The notes beneath the pieces were generated by a model, which was given only the letters and a program-made list of their open reading frames with translations, ran no database searches and was not told where the DNA came from. This document shows positions 47,824 through 56,110 of a DNA stretch of 64,000 bases, in pieces; position 1 is the stretch's first letter; every line of letters begins with the position of its first letter. The stretch spans positions 124,001 through 188,000 of the forward strand of contig CAVPCW010000013.1 in assembly GCA_963702555.1 (NCBI GenBank), written 5' to 3'. The stretch is from CAMFLJ01 sp963702555. Lineage in GTDB: Bacteria; Actinomycetota; Acidimicrobiia; Acidimicrobiales; Acidimicrobilacustridaceae. Position numbers and translations under genes: made by a program.

Positions 47824-49224
47824 TCAGACCGCGGAGGGTGGAGGGGGCGGGGCCTCGGGGAGGGTGAAGGTGAACACGGCGCCGCCGTCGGGGGCGTTGA
47901 CCACCGTGACCGAGCCCTCGTGGGCCCGGGCGGTCTGGTCGACGATCGAGAGGCCGAGGCCGGAACCGGGCTTCGAGCGCGACTCGGGCGAACGGTAGAA
48001 GCGGGTGAACACGTGGGGCAGGTCGGCATCGGGGATGCCGGGACCGTGGTCGCGGACGACGACCGTCGAGCGGTCGACGGTGACCTCCACCGGGGTGGGG
48101 GCCTCGCTGAACTTGGCTGCGTTGTCGACGAGGTTGCCGATGGCGCGGGCGAGGTCGCGTGGCTTGCCCACCACCGAGCACGGCGTGGCGGCGACGGTGA
48201 CGGTGACCGTGCGCCCGGTGCGCCGGCGGACGCGCTCGGCCACCCGGTCGACGACGTGGTCGAGGGCGACGATCTGCTCGGGCTCGTCGTCGTAGGTGTC
48301 GGTGGCGAGCTGCACGAGCTCGTCGACGAGGGTGCCGAGCTCCTTGGTCTCGATCTCGAGGTCGGAGAGGATGGCCTGCCGGGTGGCCTCGGGCAGGTTG
48401 TCGTAGCGACGAAGGGTCTCGACGTTGGTGCGCAGGCTCGTGAGCGGGGTGCGCAGCTCGTGGCCGGCGTCCTGCACGAGCTGCTGCTGCTGCTCCCGCG
48501 ACTGACCCAGGGCGGCGAGCATCGTGGCGAACGCACGGGCCAGGCGGCCGGGCTCGTCGCGGCCGGCGGGCGGCACGTCGACGTCGAGGCGCCCGCTGCT
48601 GGCGACCTCCTCGGCGGCGTCGGTGAGCTGCACGAGCGGCTTGGTGGCCTTGCGGGCGATGAGCCAGCCGGCGAGGGCACCGATGCCGCTCACCACCACG
48701 ATGACCACGCCGATCCAGAGGCGCAGGGCGTCGAGCACCCGCTGGGACTCACTGAAGTCACGGGCCAGCTGCACGGCACCGACCGTGGAGCTGTAGTCGA
48801 TCGGCACGGTGGTGACCCGGTAGGCGACGCCGTCGACGGTGACCGTGCGGGTGTGAGGCCTGCTGTGCTCCCGCTCGCCACCCTCGGCGGTCTCGAGGGC
48901 CTCCTCGTCGACCGGGAGGACGATCGAGGACGTGGAGGCGATGACCTGGCCCTCACCGTCGAGGCACTGGGCAACGACGCCACCGAGGCGCTCGACGCCC
49001 TCACCGGGCCGGCTGCGGGGCGACGACACGCTGGCCAGCGCGCAGTACTGGGTGAGCGTGCGACCGTCGGTGTCGGCCAGCGCCTCGGCCTGCGACTCGA
49101 GCGACCGGTCGACCTCGGCCCGCACCCGCTGCTCGGTGACCACGTAGGTGGTGACGCCGACGAGCAGGGCCGCCAGCCCGGCCAGCAGCGCGAGGGCCAG
49201 CGCCATCTTGGCGCGCAGGGTCAC
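47824..49224 (-). CDS. Sensor histidine kinase
   Basis: A 466-residue two-component sensor. A first helix (MALALALLAGLAALLVGVTTYV), an external sensor of about 140 residues and a second helix (WIGVVIVVVSGIGALAGWLI) precede HAMP, the H-box VQDAGHELRTPLTSLRTN, the N-box GNLVDNAAKFSE, DHGPGIPDADL and GSGLGLSIVDQ. It resembles the MprB group. The GTG start overlaps the response regulator stop (GTGA). Confidence 0.93.
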   Translation of the reverse strand: MTLRAKMALALALLAGLAALLVGVTTYVVTEQRVRAEVDRSLESQAEALADTDGRTLTQYCALASVSSPRSRPGEGVERLGGVVAQCLDGEGQVIASTSSIVLPVDEEALETAEGGEREHSRPHTRTVTVDGVAYRVTTVPIDYSSTVGAVQLARDFSESQRVLDALRLWIGVVIVVVSGIGALAGWLIARKATKPLVQLTDAAEEVASSGRLDVDVPPAGRDEPGRLARAFATMLAALGQSREQQQQLVQDAGHELRTPLTSLRTNVETLRRYDNLPEATRQAILSDLEIETKELGTLVDELVQLATDTYDDEPEQIVALDHVVDRVAERVRRRTGRTVTVTVAATPCSVVGKPRDLARAIGNLVDNAAKFSEAPTPVEVTVDRSTVVVRDHGPGIPDADLPHVFTRFYRSPESRSKPGSGLGLSIVDQTARAHEGSVTVVNAPDGGAVFTFTLPEAPPPPPSAV

Positions 49225-49907
49225 GAGGGCCTCAACGTGTAGCCCACGCCGCGCACGGTCTGGATGAGGCGGGGCTCGCCGCCCTCCTCGGTCTTGCGGC
49301 GGAGGTAGCCGATGTAGACGGCGAGGGCCTTCGAGTCGGGCCCGAAGTCGTAGCCCCAGATGCGGTCGTAGATGGTGGAGTGCGAGAGCACGACGCCGGC
49401 GTTGTGGGCGAGGAGCTGAAGGAGGTCGAACTCGGTCTTGGTGAGCTCCATCTCGCGCTCGCCACGCCAGGCCCGTCGGGCGGCCTCGTCGATGACGAGG
49501 TCCTCGACGGTGACCTCGGTGGGCTCCTCCGCGTCGTAGGTGCTTCGACGCAGCAGCGAGCGGAGGCGGGCGAGCAGCTCGTCGAGGGAGAACGGCTTCG
49601 GGAGGTAGTCGTCGGCGCCGGCGTCGAGACCGGACACCCGGTCGGCGACCTCGGTGCGGGCGGTGAGCACCAGGATGGGCAGGCGCGACCCGGCGGAGCG
49701 GAGCCGGCGGCACACGGTGAGGCCGTCGATGTGGGGCATCCCGAGGTCGAGGATCAGCAGGTCGACGCCTTCACGGCTGGCCGCCTCGAGCGCGGCGGCC
49801 CCGTCGGCCACGGCCTCGACCTCGTAGCCCTCGAGCTCGAGGGCACGGGTGACGGACTCCCGGACCGCCCGATCGTCCTCCGCGATGACCAGATGCGCTG
49901 TCGCCAT
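49221..49907 (-). CDS. OmpR-family response regulator
   Basis: A 228-residue regulator from ATG 49907. The receiver domain has acidic residues in IAEDDRAV, the phosphoacceptor in LLILDLGMPHIDG and Lys in LPKPFSLDEL. The C-terminal winged helix has RREMELTKTEFDLLQLLAHNAG-like and IGYLRRKTEEGGEPRLIQTV sequences. It is coupled to the histidine kinase downstream and divergent from the gene at 50099. Confidence 0.93.
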   Translation of the reverse strand: MATAHLVIAEDDRAVRESVTRALELEGYEVEAVADGAAALEAASREGVDLLILDLGMPHIDGLTVCRRLRSAGSRLPILVLTARTEVADRVSGLDAGADDYLPKPFSLDELLARLRSLLRRSTYDAEEPTEVTVEDLVIDEAARRAWRGEREMELTKTEFDLLQLLAHNAGVVLSHSTIYDRIWGYDFGPDSKALAVYIGYLRRKTEEGGEPRLIQTVRGVGYTLRPS

Positions 49908-50098
49908 GGGCCCCATCCTGACCGACGCCCGTGAGACGGCGGTAAGCCGTCCACCTCGGATTCTCATGGAACTCTTACCTTTCTCCCCGGATCCTCTTAC
50001 GTGCAGGCGGGAGCCTGACGGTGCAGGGGTGCGTCCCTGTCCGTCCACCGCGCCGCCCTCGATGCCCGACGACGTGCGCCCACCACCCAGGAGCCCGG

Positions 50099-50643
50099 AT
50101 GTCCGAGCCGACCGATCCCACCCAGCCCACCCCGCCGGTGACACCCGGCGATGCCACGCCGGAGGCACCGCCCGCCGCCACCGACGGCGCCGCCACTCCC
50201 CCGCCGCCCCCCACCACCACGACCTGGAGCACCGGGGCCCCGGCTGACCCGCCGGCCGCGCCCCCCACGGCGCCCGCCGCGCCGACCCCCGTGGTCGGCC
50301 GCAACCTCGCCATCGGCATCGCCGTGGCCGCGCTGGTGATCGGCGGCTTCCTCGGCGCCCTCATCGGGCACGTCGTGCGCGACACCGACTCGGGCGGTCG
50401 CAACGGCTTCGCCGACGGCCGCAGCGGCCAGATGGGCCCCTACGGCGACCGTGACCAGATGCCGATGGGCCCTCGCGGTCAGGGCCAGGGGCAGGGGCAG
50501 GGCGGCAGATGCCCATGGGCCCGCGTGGCGTCGACCCCGACGGCGACGACTGGACCGGGGGCGACCGGGGGGAACTCCCCGACGGGTCGACCCCGAGCAC
50601 GCCGTCCACGCCGACCACCACGCCCGCGGTCGCGGGCACCTGA
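50099..50643 (+). CDS. Pro/Thr-rich single-helix membrane protein (frameshifted)
   Basis: From ATG 50099 a Pro/Ala/Thr-rich arm of about 65 residues is followed by one membrane helix (NLAIGIAVAALVIGGFLGALIG), then a Gly/Met/Gln-rich part (GPRGQGQGQGQGG). A frame change inside a G-rich run near 50500 restores a natural end (QMPMGPRGVDPDGDDW, then GSTPSTPSTPTTTPAVAGT, stop 50641-50643). The function is unknown; it may be a target of the divergent two-component pair. Confidence 0.65.
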
Positions 50644-50711
50644 GCGACCTCTGGGTGAACGCTGGGAGCCCCGACACCGGGGCCCCAGCCCATGCCCCTA
50701 GGGTCTGACGA

Positions 50712-51683
50712 ATGTCTTCCCTCACCTCTCGCCGACGCGGCACGCGCGTCGTCGCCGGCCTCCTCGCCCTCGGGCTGGTGGGCGGCCTCGCCCTCCAGGC
50801 CTGCGGCTCCGACAGCTCGTCGTCCTCGACCGACACCACCAGCGCCGACGGCTCGACCACCACGGTCGTGAAGACCACGTCGCTCGACGACGTGAAGGTG
50901 GAAGGCGACTTCGGCTCCAAGCCGACCGTCACCTTCGACCCGTCCTACGTCGGCACCGAGGACAGCTTCAAGGTCGTCTCCGAGGGCGACGGCCCGGTGA
51001 TCACCGCCGATCAGCGGGTCACGGTGAACTACGTCGGCATCGCCGGCTCTGACGGCTCCGAGCTCGGCGGCACCTTCGGGGCGACCCCCGAGAAGTTCTT
51101 CATGGCCGACACCAGCCTCCGCCCGGTCATCACCGAGTCGATGATCGGCCAGAAGGTCGGTAGCCGGGTCATGATCGCCGTCGACGCCACCCAGAGCAGC
51201 GGCGAGTGGAACATCGTCGTGTTCGACCTCGTGTCGGCCGAGACCATCCCGCTGAGCGCCGAGGGCGAGGCCGTGACCCCGGCCGCCGGCCTGCCGACGG
51301 TCACGGTCGAGAACGGCGTGCCCACCATCGCCACGCCCACCGGCGATCCGTCGACCACGCTGGTCGTGCAGCCCCTCATCAAGGGCTCCGGGCCGGCGGT
51401 CACCGCCGGGCAGACGCTCACCGTGCAGTACGTGGGCATGATCTGGGCCAGCGGCACGGTGTTCGACAGCTCGTGGGAGCGCGGTGCTCCCGCCGACTTC
51501 GTGATCGGCGCCGGGCAGCTCATCCCCGGCTTCGACGAGGGCCTCGTGGGCCAGACCGTCGGCTCCCGGGTGCTGCTGGTGATCCCGCCCGACAAGGGCT
51601 ACGGCACGGCCGGCAACTCCCAGGCCGGCATCAGCGGCACCGACACCCTGGTGTTCGTGGTCGACATCCTCGCCGCCGCCTGA
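50712..51683 (+). CDS. FKBP-type peptidyl-prolyl isomerase lipoprotein
   Basis: A 323-residue lipoprotein (signal AGLLALGLVGGLALQAC). The mature part has two FKBP-like domains. The first (VTVNYVGIAGSDGSELGGTFG, IGQKVGSRVMIAV) is degenerate. The second (LTVQYVGMIWASGTVFDSSW, LIPGFDEGLVGQTVGSRVLL, IPPDKGYG) keeps the usual active-site pattern. It probably helps extracytoplasmic protein folding. Confidence 0.9.
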   Translation: MSSLTSRRRGTRVVAGLLALGLVGGLALQACGSDSSSSSTDTTSADGSTTTVVKTTSLDDVKVEGDFGSKPTVTFDPSYVGTEDSFKVVSEGDGPVITADQRVTVNYVGIAGSDGSELGGTFGATPEKFFMADTSLRPVITESMIGQKVGSRVMIAVDATQSSGEWNIVVFDLVSAETIPLSAEGEAVTPAAGLPTVTVENGVPTIATPTGDPSTTLVVQPLIKGSGPAVTAGQTLTVQYVGMIWASGTVFDSSWERGAPADFVIGAGQLIPGFDEGLVGQTVGSRVLLVIPPDKGYGTAGNSQAGISGTDTLVFVVDILAAA

Positions 51684-51707
51684 CCCGGCAGCGGCAACGC
51701 CACCGGC

Positions 51708-52634
51708 TCAGCCGGTGAAGCCGCCCATCATGTTGGGCATCAGCGGTGAGTCGGGCCCACCGACCGGGCGGTCGGCCGGCGCCGCCAGCAGCGCGGCGTT
51801 GGCCGCCACCGACTCCGGGGTCATGTCGCGGTCGGTGAAGCCGTCGTTCACCGCGAACGCCACGCGGGCGACGTGCCCGCCGCCGACGGCGTAGCACTCG
51901 CCGTTGGCGGCGCAGGTCTCGTGGGCCAGCCACGTGACGACCGGGGCGACCTTGCGGGGGTGGAGCCACTCGGCCAGCCCCTCGCTCCACGGGATCGGCC
52001 CGAAGCCCGTGCCGGGGCGGGTCTTGGCGTAGGGAGCGACCACGTTGGCGGTGATGCCGACGGGCTCGCCCTCGTTGGCCATGGCGATGGTGAGCCCGAT
52101 CACCCCGGCCTTGGCCATCGAGTACACGGTGCTCTTGTCGAACCCGCCGTAGGCGGCACCCGACGAGACGTTCACGAACCGACCGCCGCCGCTCGCCGCC
52201 ATCGCCCGCCAGGCCGGGCGGCTCACGTTCAGGGTGCCGAGCAGCTGGGTGCCGATCACGGTGGCCACGTGCTCGTCCGGGAACTCGGCGAACGGCTGCA
52301 TGCGCACCTGCCCGGCGTTGTTGACGACCACGTCGAGCGAGCCGAAGGCCTCGAGGGCCGTGGCCACGATGGCGGCGCCCCCCTCGCCGGTGGCGATGCT
52401 GTCGTGGTTGGCCACGGCCTCACCCCCGGCGGCGGTGATCTCGGCCACGACCTCGTCGGCCGGGTTCACCGCCGGCGCGTCGCCCGAGCCGTCGGTGTCG
52501 CTGATGGCCACCCCCAGGTCGTTGACCACGACCCTGGCGCCACGGGCGGCGAGCTGCAGCGCGTACTCACGCCCGAGCCCCCGACCCGCACCGGTGACGA
52601 TCACGACCTTGCCGTCGAAGCGAAGTTCCCCCAT
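51708..52634 (-). CDS. Short-chain dehydrogenase/reductase
   Basis: A 308-residue SDR. The cofactor motif TGAGRGLGREYALQLAARGA is followed by VVVNDLG, NNAG, the active-site Ser in VNVSSGAAYGG and Tyr/Lys in YSMAKAGVIGL. The length and WLAHETCAANGECYAVGGG tail resemble the dehydrogenase domain of multifunctional 3-hydroxyacyl-CoA enzymes. Confidence 0.9.
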   Translation of the reverse strand: MGELRFDGKVVIVTGAGRGLGREYALQLAARGARVVVNDLGVAISDTDGSGDAPAVNPADEVVAEITAAGGEAVANHDSIATGEGGAAIVATALEAFGSLDVVVNNAGQVRMQPFAEFPDEHVATVIGTQLLGTLNVSRPAWRAMAASGGGRFVNVSSGAAYGGFDKSTVYSMAKAGVIGLTIAMANEGEPVGITANVVAPYAKTRPGTGFGPIPWSEGLAEWLHPRKVAPVVTWLAHETCAANGECYAVGGGHVARVAFAVNDGFTDRDMTPESVAANAALLAAPADRPVGGPDSPLMPNMMGGFTG

Positions 52635-52717
52635 GACCCGTGTCTAGCGCGGACCGGGCGGCCACCGACCCGATCCACTCGACCGGGATACCGTCGGCAC
52701 CCGACGAGGGGGTCACC

Positions 52718-53170
52718 ATGACGGAGCTCAGCATCCAGGAATCGCTGTTCCCGACGCTCACGTGCTTCGGGTGCGGCCACGCCAACCCCGATGGGCTCCA
52801 CCTCCGCTCCTACCGCCAGGGCGAGGCGGTGGTGGCGCGCTTCACGTCCCTGCCCGCCCACGACAACGGCTTCGGGTTCCTCAACGGCGGGATCATCACC
52901 ACCGTGCTCGACTGCCACGGCGCCGCCGTCGTGATGCAGGAGGCCGCCGATCGGGGATGGGAGGCGGAGCCCGGGGCCCCCATCCCCTTCATCACCGCCG
53001 GGATCGACGTCCGCTTCCTGCGCCCCACGCCGCTGGCGGTCGAGGTCGAGCTCATCGCCAGGCCCGAGGTCGTCACCGAGACCGAGATCGTGGTCGTCGC
53101 CGAGCTCGTGGCCGACGGCAAGGTCCGAGCGACCGGCACCGCCACGTGGAAGCGCTTCCGGCCCCGCTGA
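52718..53170 (+). CDS. PaaI-like hotdog thioesterase
   Basis: A 150-residue hotdog-fold protein. Landmarks are LTCFGCGHANPDGLHLR, FGFLNGGIITTVLDCHGAAVV (helix with HGG-type motif as NGG) and FITAGIDVRFLRPTPL. It probably hydrolyses acyl-CoA thioesters. It is divergent from the SDR gene, with 83 bases between starts. Confidence 0.85.
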   Translation: MTELSIQESLFPTLTCFGCGHANPDGLHLRSYRQGEAVVARFTSLPAHDNGFGFLNGGIITTVLDCHGAAVVMQEAADRGWEAEPGAPIPFITAGIDVRFLRPTPLAVEVELIARPEVVTETEIVVVAELVADGKVRATGTATWKRFRPR

Positions 53171-53275
53171 GCCGACGGGACCGCAGATGTGGGACCGCCC
53201 GCACGGAGTGATCTTGACCTGAGCCTGAGGTTGGTCGGACGTCTGGTTGAGGAAGGGGCCCGAAACTCACTCTCC

Positions 53276-53653
53276 GTGCCCGGGTTCGAGTGTCACCGCC
53301 ACCCATCACAGCTCTCCGACGACGTGTGTGGCACCTGCGGCCGCCCGTTCTGCGAGCCCTGCCTCTTCTACCTCGACGGGGACGAGGCCCTCCCACGCTG
53401 CAACAACTGCGCCCTGGTGGCCGCCGGCATCCGTCCGGCATCCTCCATCCGCCGGGCGGTGACCCGCCGCCACCTCCGTCGGCTCCGGAAGGAACGCCGA
53501 CGCGACGGGCGCCCGGTGCCCCGCACGGCCGCCACCGCGCTCGGGCCCCTCCGCCCGCAGTCGGCCGCGCCGGCGCTCGACGTCCCCGAGCGCGACCCGT
53601 TCGCCTGGGCCGACGACCTCGACGGCGGCTGGAGCATCACCTTCGGTCCCTGA
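53276..53653 (+). CDS. B-box-like zinc finger protein
   Basis: A 125-residue protein from GTG 53276 (the frame is open upstream to 53189). The N-terminus has a zinc ribbon/B-box-type set, FECHRHPSQL, CGTCGRPFCEPCLFY and RCNNC, followed by a basic Arg-rich helix (RAVTRRHLRRLRKERRRDG) and an acidic tail (WADDLDGGWSITFGP). It may bind nucleic acid or ribosomes. It lies just before tRNA-Ala. Confidence 0.7.
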   Translation: MPGFECHRHPSQLSDDVCGTCGRPFCEPCLFYLDGDEALPRCNNCALVAAGIRPASSIRRAVTRRHLRRLRKERRRDGRPVPRTAATALGPLRPQSAAPALDVPERDPFAWADDLDGGWSITFGP

Positions 53654-53747
53654 GCGGTCAGGCCCGCGCCCACGGGGTCGGAGCGATCCGGGCCCGCGGC
53701 TACGGTGGGGCGCTCCGGGCGCCTCCCTCTCAGGACGGTGCTCGCCC

Positions 53748-53821
53748 GGGGCTGTAGCTCAGCTGGCTAGAGCACCTGCTTTGCAAGCAGGGGGTCGTGG
53801 GTTCGAGTCCCATCAGCTCCA
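53748..53821 (+). tRNA. tRNA-Ala (TGC anticodon)
   Basis: A class I cloverleaf with acceptor GGGGCTG/CAGCTCC, D-arm AGCTCAGCTGGCTAGAGC, anticodon loop TTTGCAA and T-arm GTGGGTTCGAGTCCCAT. The discriminator is A and CCA is not encoded. Confidence 0.95.
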
Positions 53822-53904
53822 CTCACATCTCCGCCGATCGCGCCGCGGTGACGGCGGCTGGTCCGAGCAGATCGGGCCGTTCCGGGACCGATCGGAGCCG
53901 GGAC

Positions 53905-54771
53905 TCAGCGCGGCGGCAGACCGAGCAGGGTGCGGGCCTCGGCGGGCCCGGCCACCCGGTGGCCGGCGGCGACGGCGTGGTCGACGACGCGGGCCACGAG
54001 CTCGGCGTTGGTCGGGGCGCCCAGCTCGGTGTGGGGATGGTCGCCGAGGCCCACCGAGATGCCGAGCCCGGCATCGAGCGCGAGCTCGGCCAGCGGCAGC
54101 ACCGAGCCGAGGGCGCACATGAGCGACCACGAGGCGTCGACCTCCGGGACGAAGGGCAGCAGCGCGCCGAGGCCGGCCGGGGAGGCCGGGTTCGTCGAGA
54201 GCAGCGCGTCGGACACGACGAGCTCCCCCACCACCGGCGTCGGCCACGCGCCCTGCAGCACCAGCGCGTCGAGGAGGCGGAGCGACCCGATGCCCCACGC
54301 CACCGCCACCGGGGTGACGCCGGCGGCGACGATGCCCGCAGCCATGCCCCGGACGGTGGCGACCGTGTTGGCGTAGACGCCCTCCTCCGTGGCGAACCGG
54401 CGGGTCGACCGGTCGAAGGGGTCGAGGTTGAACGAGCCGAGGTCGACCGGTGCCAACTCGGGCATGGGCCCATCGTGGGCCAGCGGGGCGAGCCGATCGG
54501 CGAGGTCGAGGCCCGCCCCGGCACCGAGGTTGCAGTAGGTGATCGCACCGCTCGAGCCGTCGATGAGCTCGACGGTCGCGGCCAGCGCCGCGGGCGACCG
54601 GTCGGCGCCGCCGGTGACGGGGTCGCGCCCGTGGAAGTGGACGACAGCAGCGCCGGCCTCGACGCAGTCGGCCGCGTCGGCGGCGATCTCCTCGGGTGAC
54701 CAGGGCACGTGCGGGTTGGCCTCCCGCATGGACGCCTCGTTCATCCGGACCGTGATGATCACCGTCGCCAT
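53905..54771 (-). CDS. BKACE family (beta-keto acid cleavage) enzyme
   Basis: A 288-residue TIM-barrel enzyme of the BKACE/KCE family (formerly DUF849), which cleaves beta-keto acids with acetyl-CoA. Landmarks are ITVRMNEASMREANPHVPWS, AGAAVVHFHGRDPVTG (metal His pair), ITYCNLGAGAG and GISVGLGDHPHTELGAPTNAELV. The specific substrate is unknown. It is convergent with tRNA-Ala. Confidence 0.88.
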   Translation of the reverse strand: MATVIITVRMNEASMREANPHVPWSPEEIAADAADCVEAGAAVVHFHGRDPVTGGADRSPAALAATVELIDGSSGAITYCNLGAGAGLDLADRLAPLAHDGPMPELAPVDLGSFNLDPFDRSTRRFATEEGVYANTVATVRGMAAGIVAAGVTPVAVAWGIGSLRLLDALVLQGAWPTPVVGELVVSDALLSTNPASPAGLGALLPFVPEVDASWSLMCALGSVLPLAELALDAGLGISVGLGDHPHTELGAPTNAELVARVVDHAVAAGHRVAGPAEARTLLGLPPR

Positions 54772-54886
54772 CGCCACCCCCTGGGTCGGATCCGACCCTA
54801 CGGAGAGGACCGGAGGTTCCGCCGCGCCTCGACAGCTCGCCTAACCTCTCGCCAGCCACGTCGGGCCGATCGGGAGGATCTGCACA

Positions 54887-55325
54887 ATGACCACGAAGAC
54901 CTGGGGAACTCGTTCCCTCGCCGCCGCTGCCGCCCTCGGGCTGGTCCTGACCCTCGGCACCGCGAGCGCCGGCGCCGGCCAGACCTCCTTCGATGTCGCG
55001 CCCAACCCGGTCGCCGCCGGCCAGGACGTCACGATCTCCGGCGACGCCGACTGCATCCCCGACCAGACCTTCGACGTCGAGATCGTCGAGCTCGGCCTGA
55101 TCGACTCGGTCGACGCCAACAGCCCGTGGGAGCGTCGTCTTCACGATCCCAGCCGACACCCCCGCCGACACCTACCTGGTCTCGGTCACGGGCGGCGAGT
55201 GCCCTCCCCAGCAGGACGTCAGCCTCGTCGTGATCGGCACCACCCCCACCACGGCTCCCGCCACGACCACCACCGCCGTGGCCGTCGCCGACGCCGCTGC
55301 TGCAGCTCCGGCCTTCACGGGCTGA
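54887..55325 (+). CDS. Secreted Ig-like surface protein (frameshifted)
   Basis: ATG 54887 gives a signal peptide (SLAAAAALGLVLTLGTASAGAG) and a beta-sandwich with two cysteines (FDVAPNPVAAGQDVTISGDADC, then after a frame change near 55130 VFTIPADTPADTYLVSVTGGEC). A Thr-rich stalk ends TTTTAVAVADAAAAAPAFTG at 55325. Similar small secreted proteins occur in Acidimicrobiia and often continue into a C-terminal anchor; none is seen here. Confidence 0.6.
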
Positions 55326-55438
55326 TCGCTGGCTTCTCGGGCACCGGGAGCTCCTGAGGGGCTCCCGGTGCCCGAGCCGGTCGACCACCTTCGGCTTCGA
55401 GCCCCCGCCCCGACCGGCGGGAGGCCACACTCGTCGGG

Positions 55439-56080
55439 GTGGAGATCGAGCTCATCGACCTGGACGGGCACCACCAGCCCGTTCCCCCGGCGGAGGCACG
55501 GACCGTCCGGCGTCGGAGGGTTCCACCTCGTGTGCGCACCGCGGCGCTGGCGGCCGTTGCCGTCGCCGTGGCCCTGTTGGTGATCACGGGCATCGCCCTG
55601 AGCGTCCGGCGGGCACAGCTCGAGCGCGCCCTCGACCGCGAGCTCGCGGAGCAGGCGGTCGACCTGGCGGCCGCCGTGGTCGCCGGCCCGACGACATCCG
55701 ACCTCGACCCGGTCGTGGCGAACAGGGGCCGGTTCGCCCAGGTGCTGCAGTCTCCCGGTGTCGTGGTGGCCACCACCGCGGACCTCGACCCCACCCGTCC
55801 GCTCCCCGTCATCGTCCCCCGACCCGGCGGCACCTCGTGGACCACGAGCGAGGCCACGGTGGCGGGGCGCGTCGAGGACGTGCGGGTGGCGGCCCGGGCG
55901 CTGCCCACCCCTCAGGGCATCGCCAGCTCGACCGTGGTGGCGGTCGGTGCACCTCTCGGCACGATCGACGATGGGCTGGCCGCCTTGCGGGCCGTGCTGC
56001 TCGGGCTCACCGCGTTGGTGGCCGTCGCCGCGGGTGCGGCCGTCTGGGCCCTGACCGGGCGGCGGCGACCCGACCGGTGA
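55439..56080 (+). CDS. Sensor-only membrane protein (histidine kinase-like N-terminus without kinase)
   Basis: A 213-residue protein with a basic N-terminus, one helix (TAALAAVAVAVALLVITGIAL), an external domain of about 120 residues (AQLERALDRELAEQAVDLAA, RGRFAQVLQSPGVVVATTAD) and a second helix (GLAALRAVLLGLTALVAVAAGAAVWAL) ending in RRRPDR. The order helix-sensor-helix is that of HAMP-type histidine kinases, but HAMP and kinase parts are missing. The start GTG 55439 is uncertain; downstream GTGs exist. Confidence 0.6.
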   Translation: MEIELIDLDGHHQPVPPAEARTVRRRRVPPRVRTAALAAVAVAVALLVITGIALSVRRAQLERALDRELAEQAVDLAAAVVAGPTTSDLDPVVANRGRFAQVLQSPGVVVATTADLDPTRPLPVIVPRPGGTSWTTSEATVAGRVEDVRVAARALPTPQGIASSTVVAVGAPLGTIDDGLAALRAVLLGLTALVAVAAGAAVWALTGRRRPDR

Positions 56081-56110
56081 TCCGGTCGAGCCGCCGCTGA
56101 GGGCTGGCCG

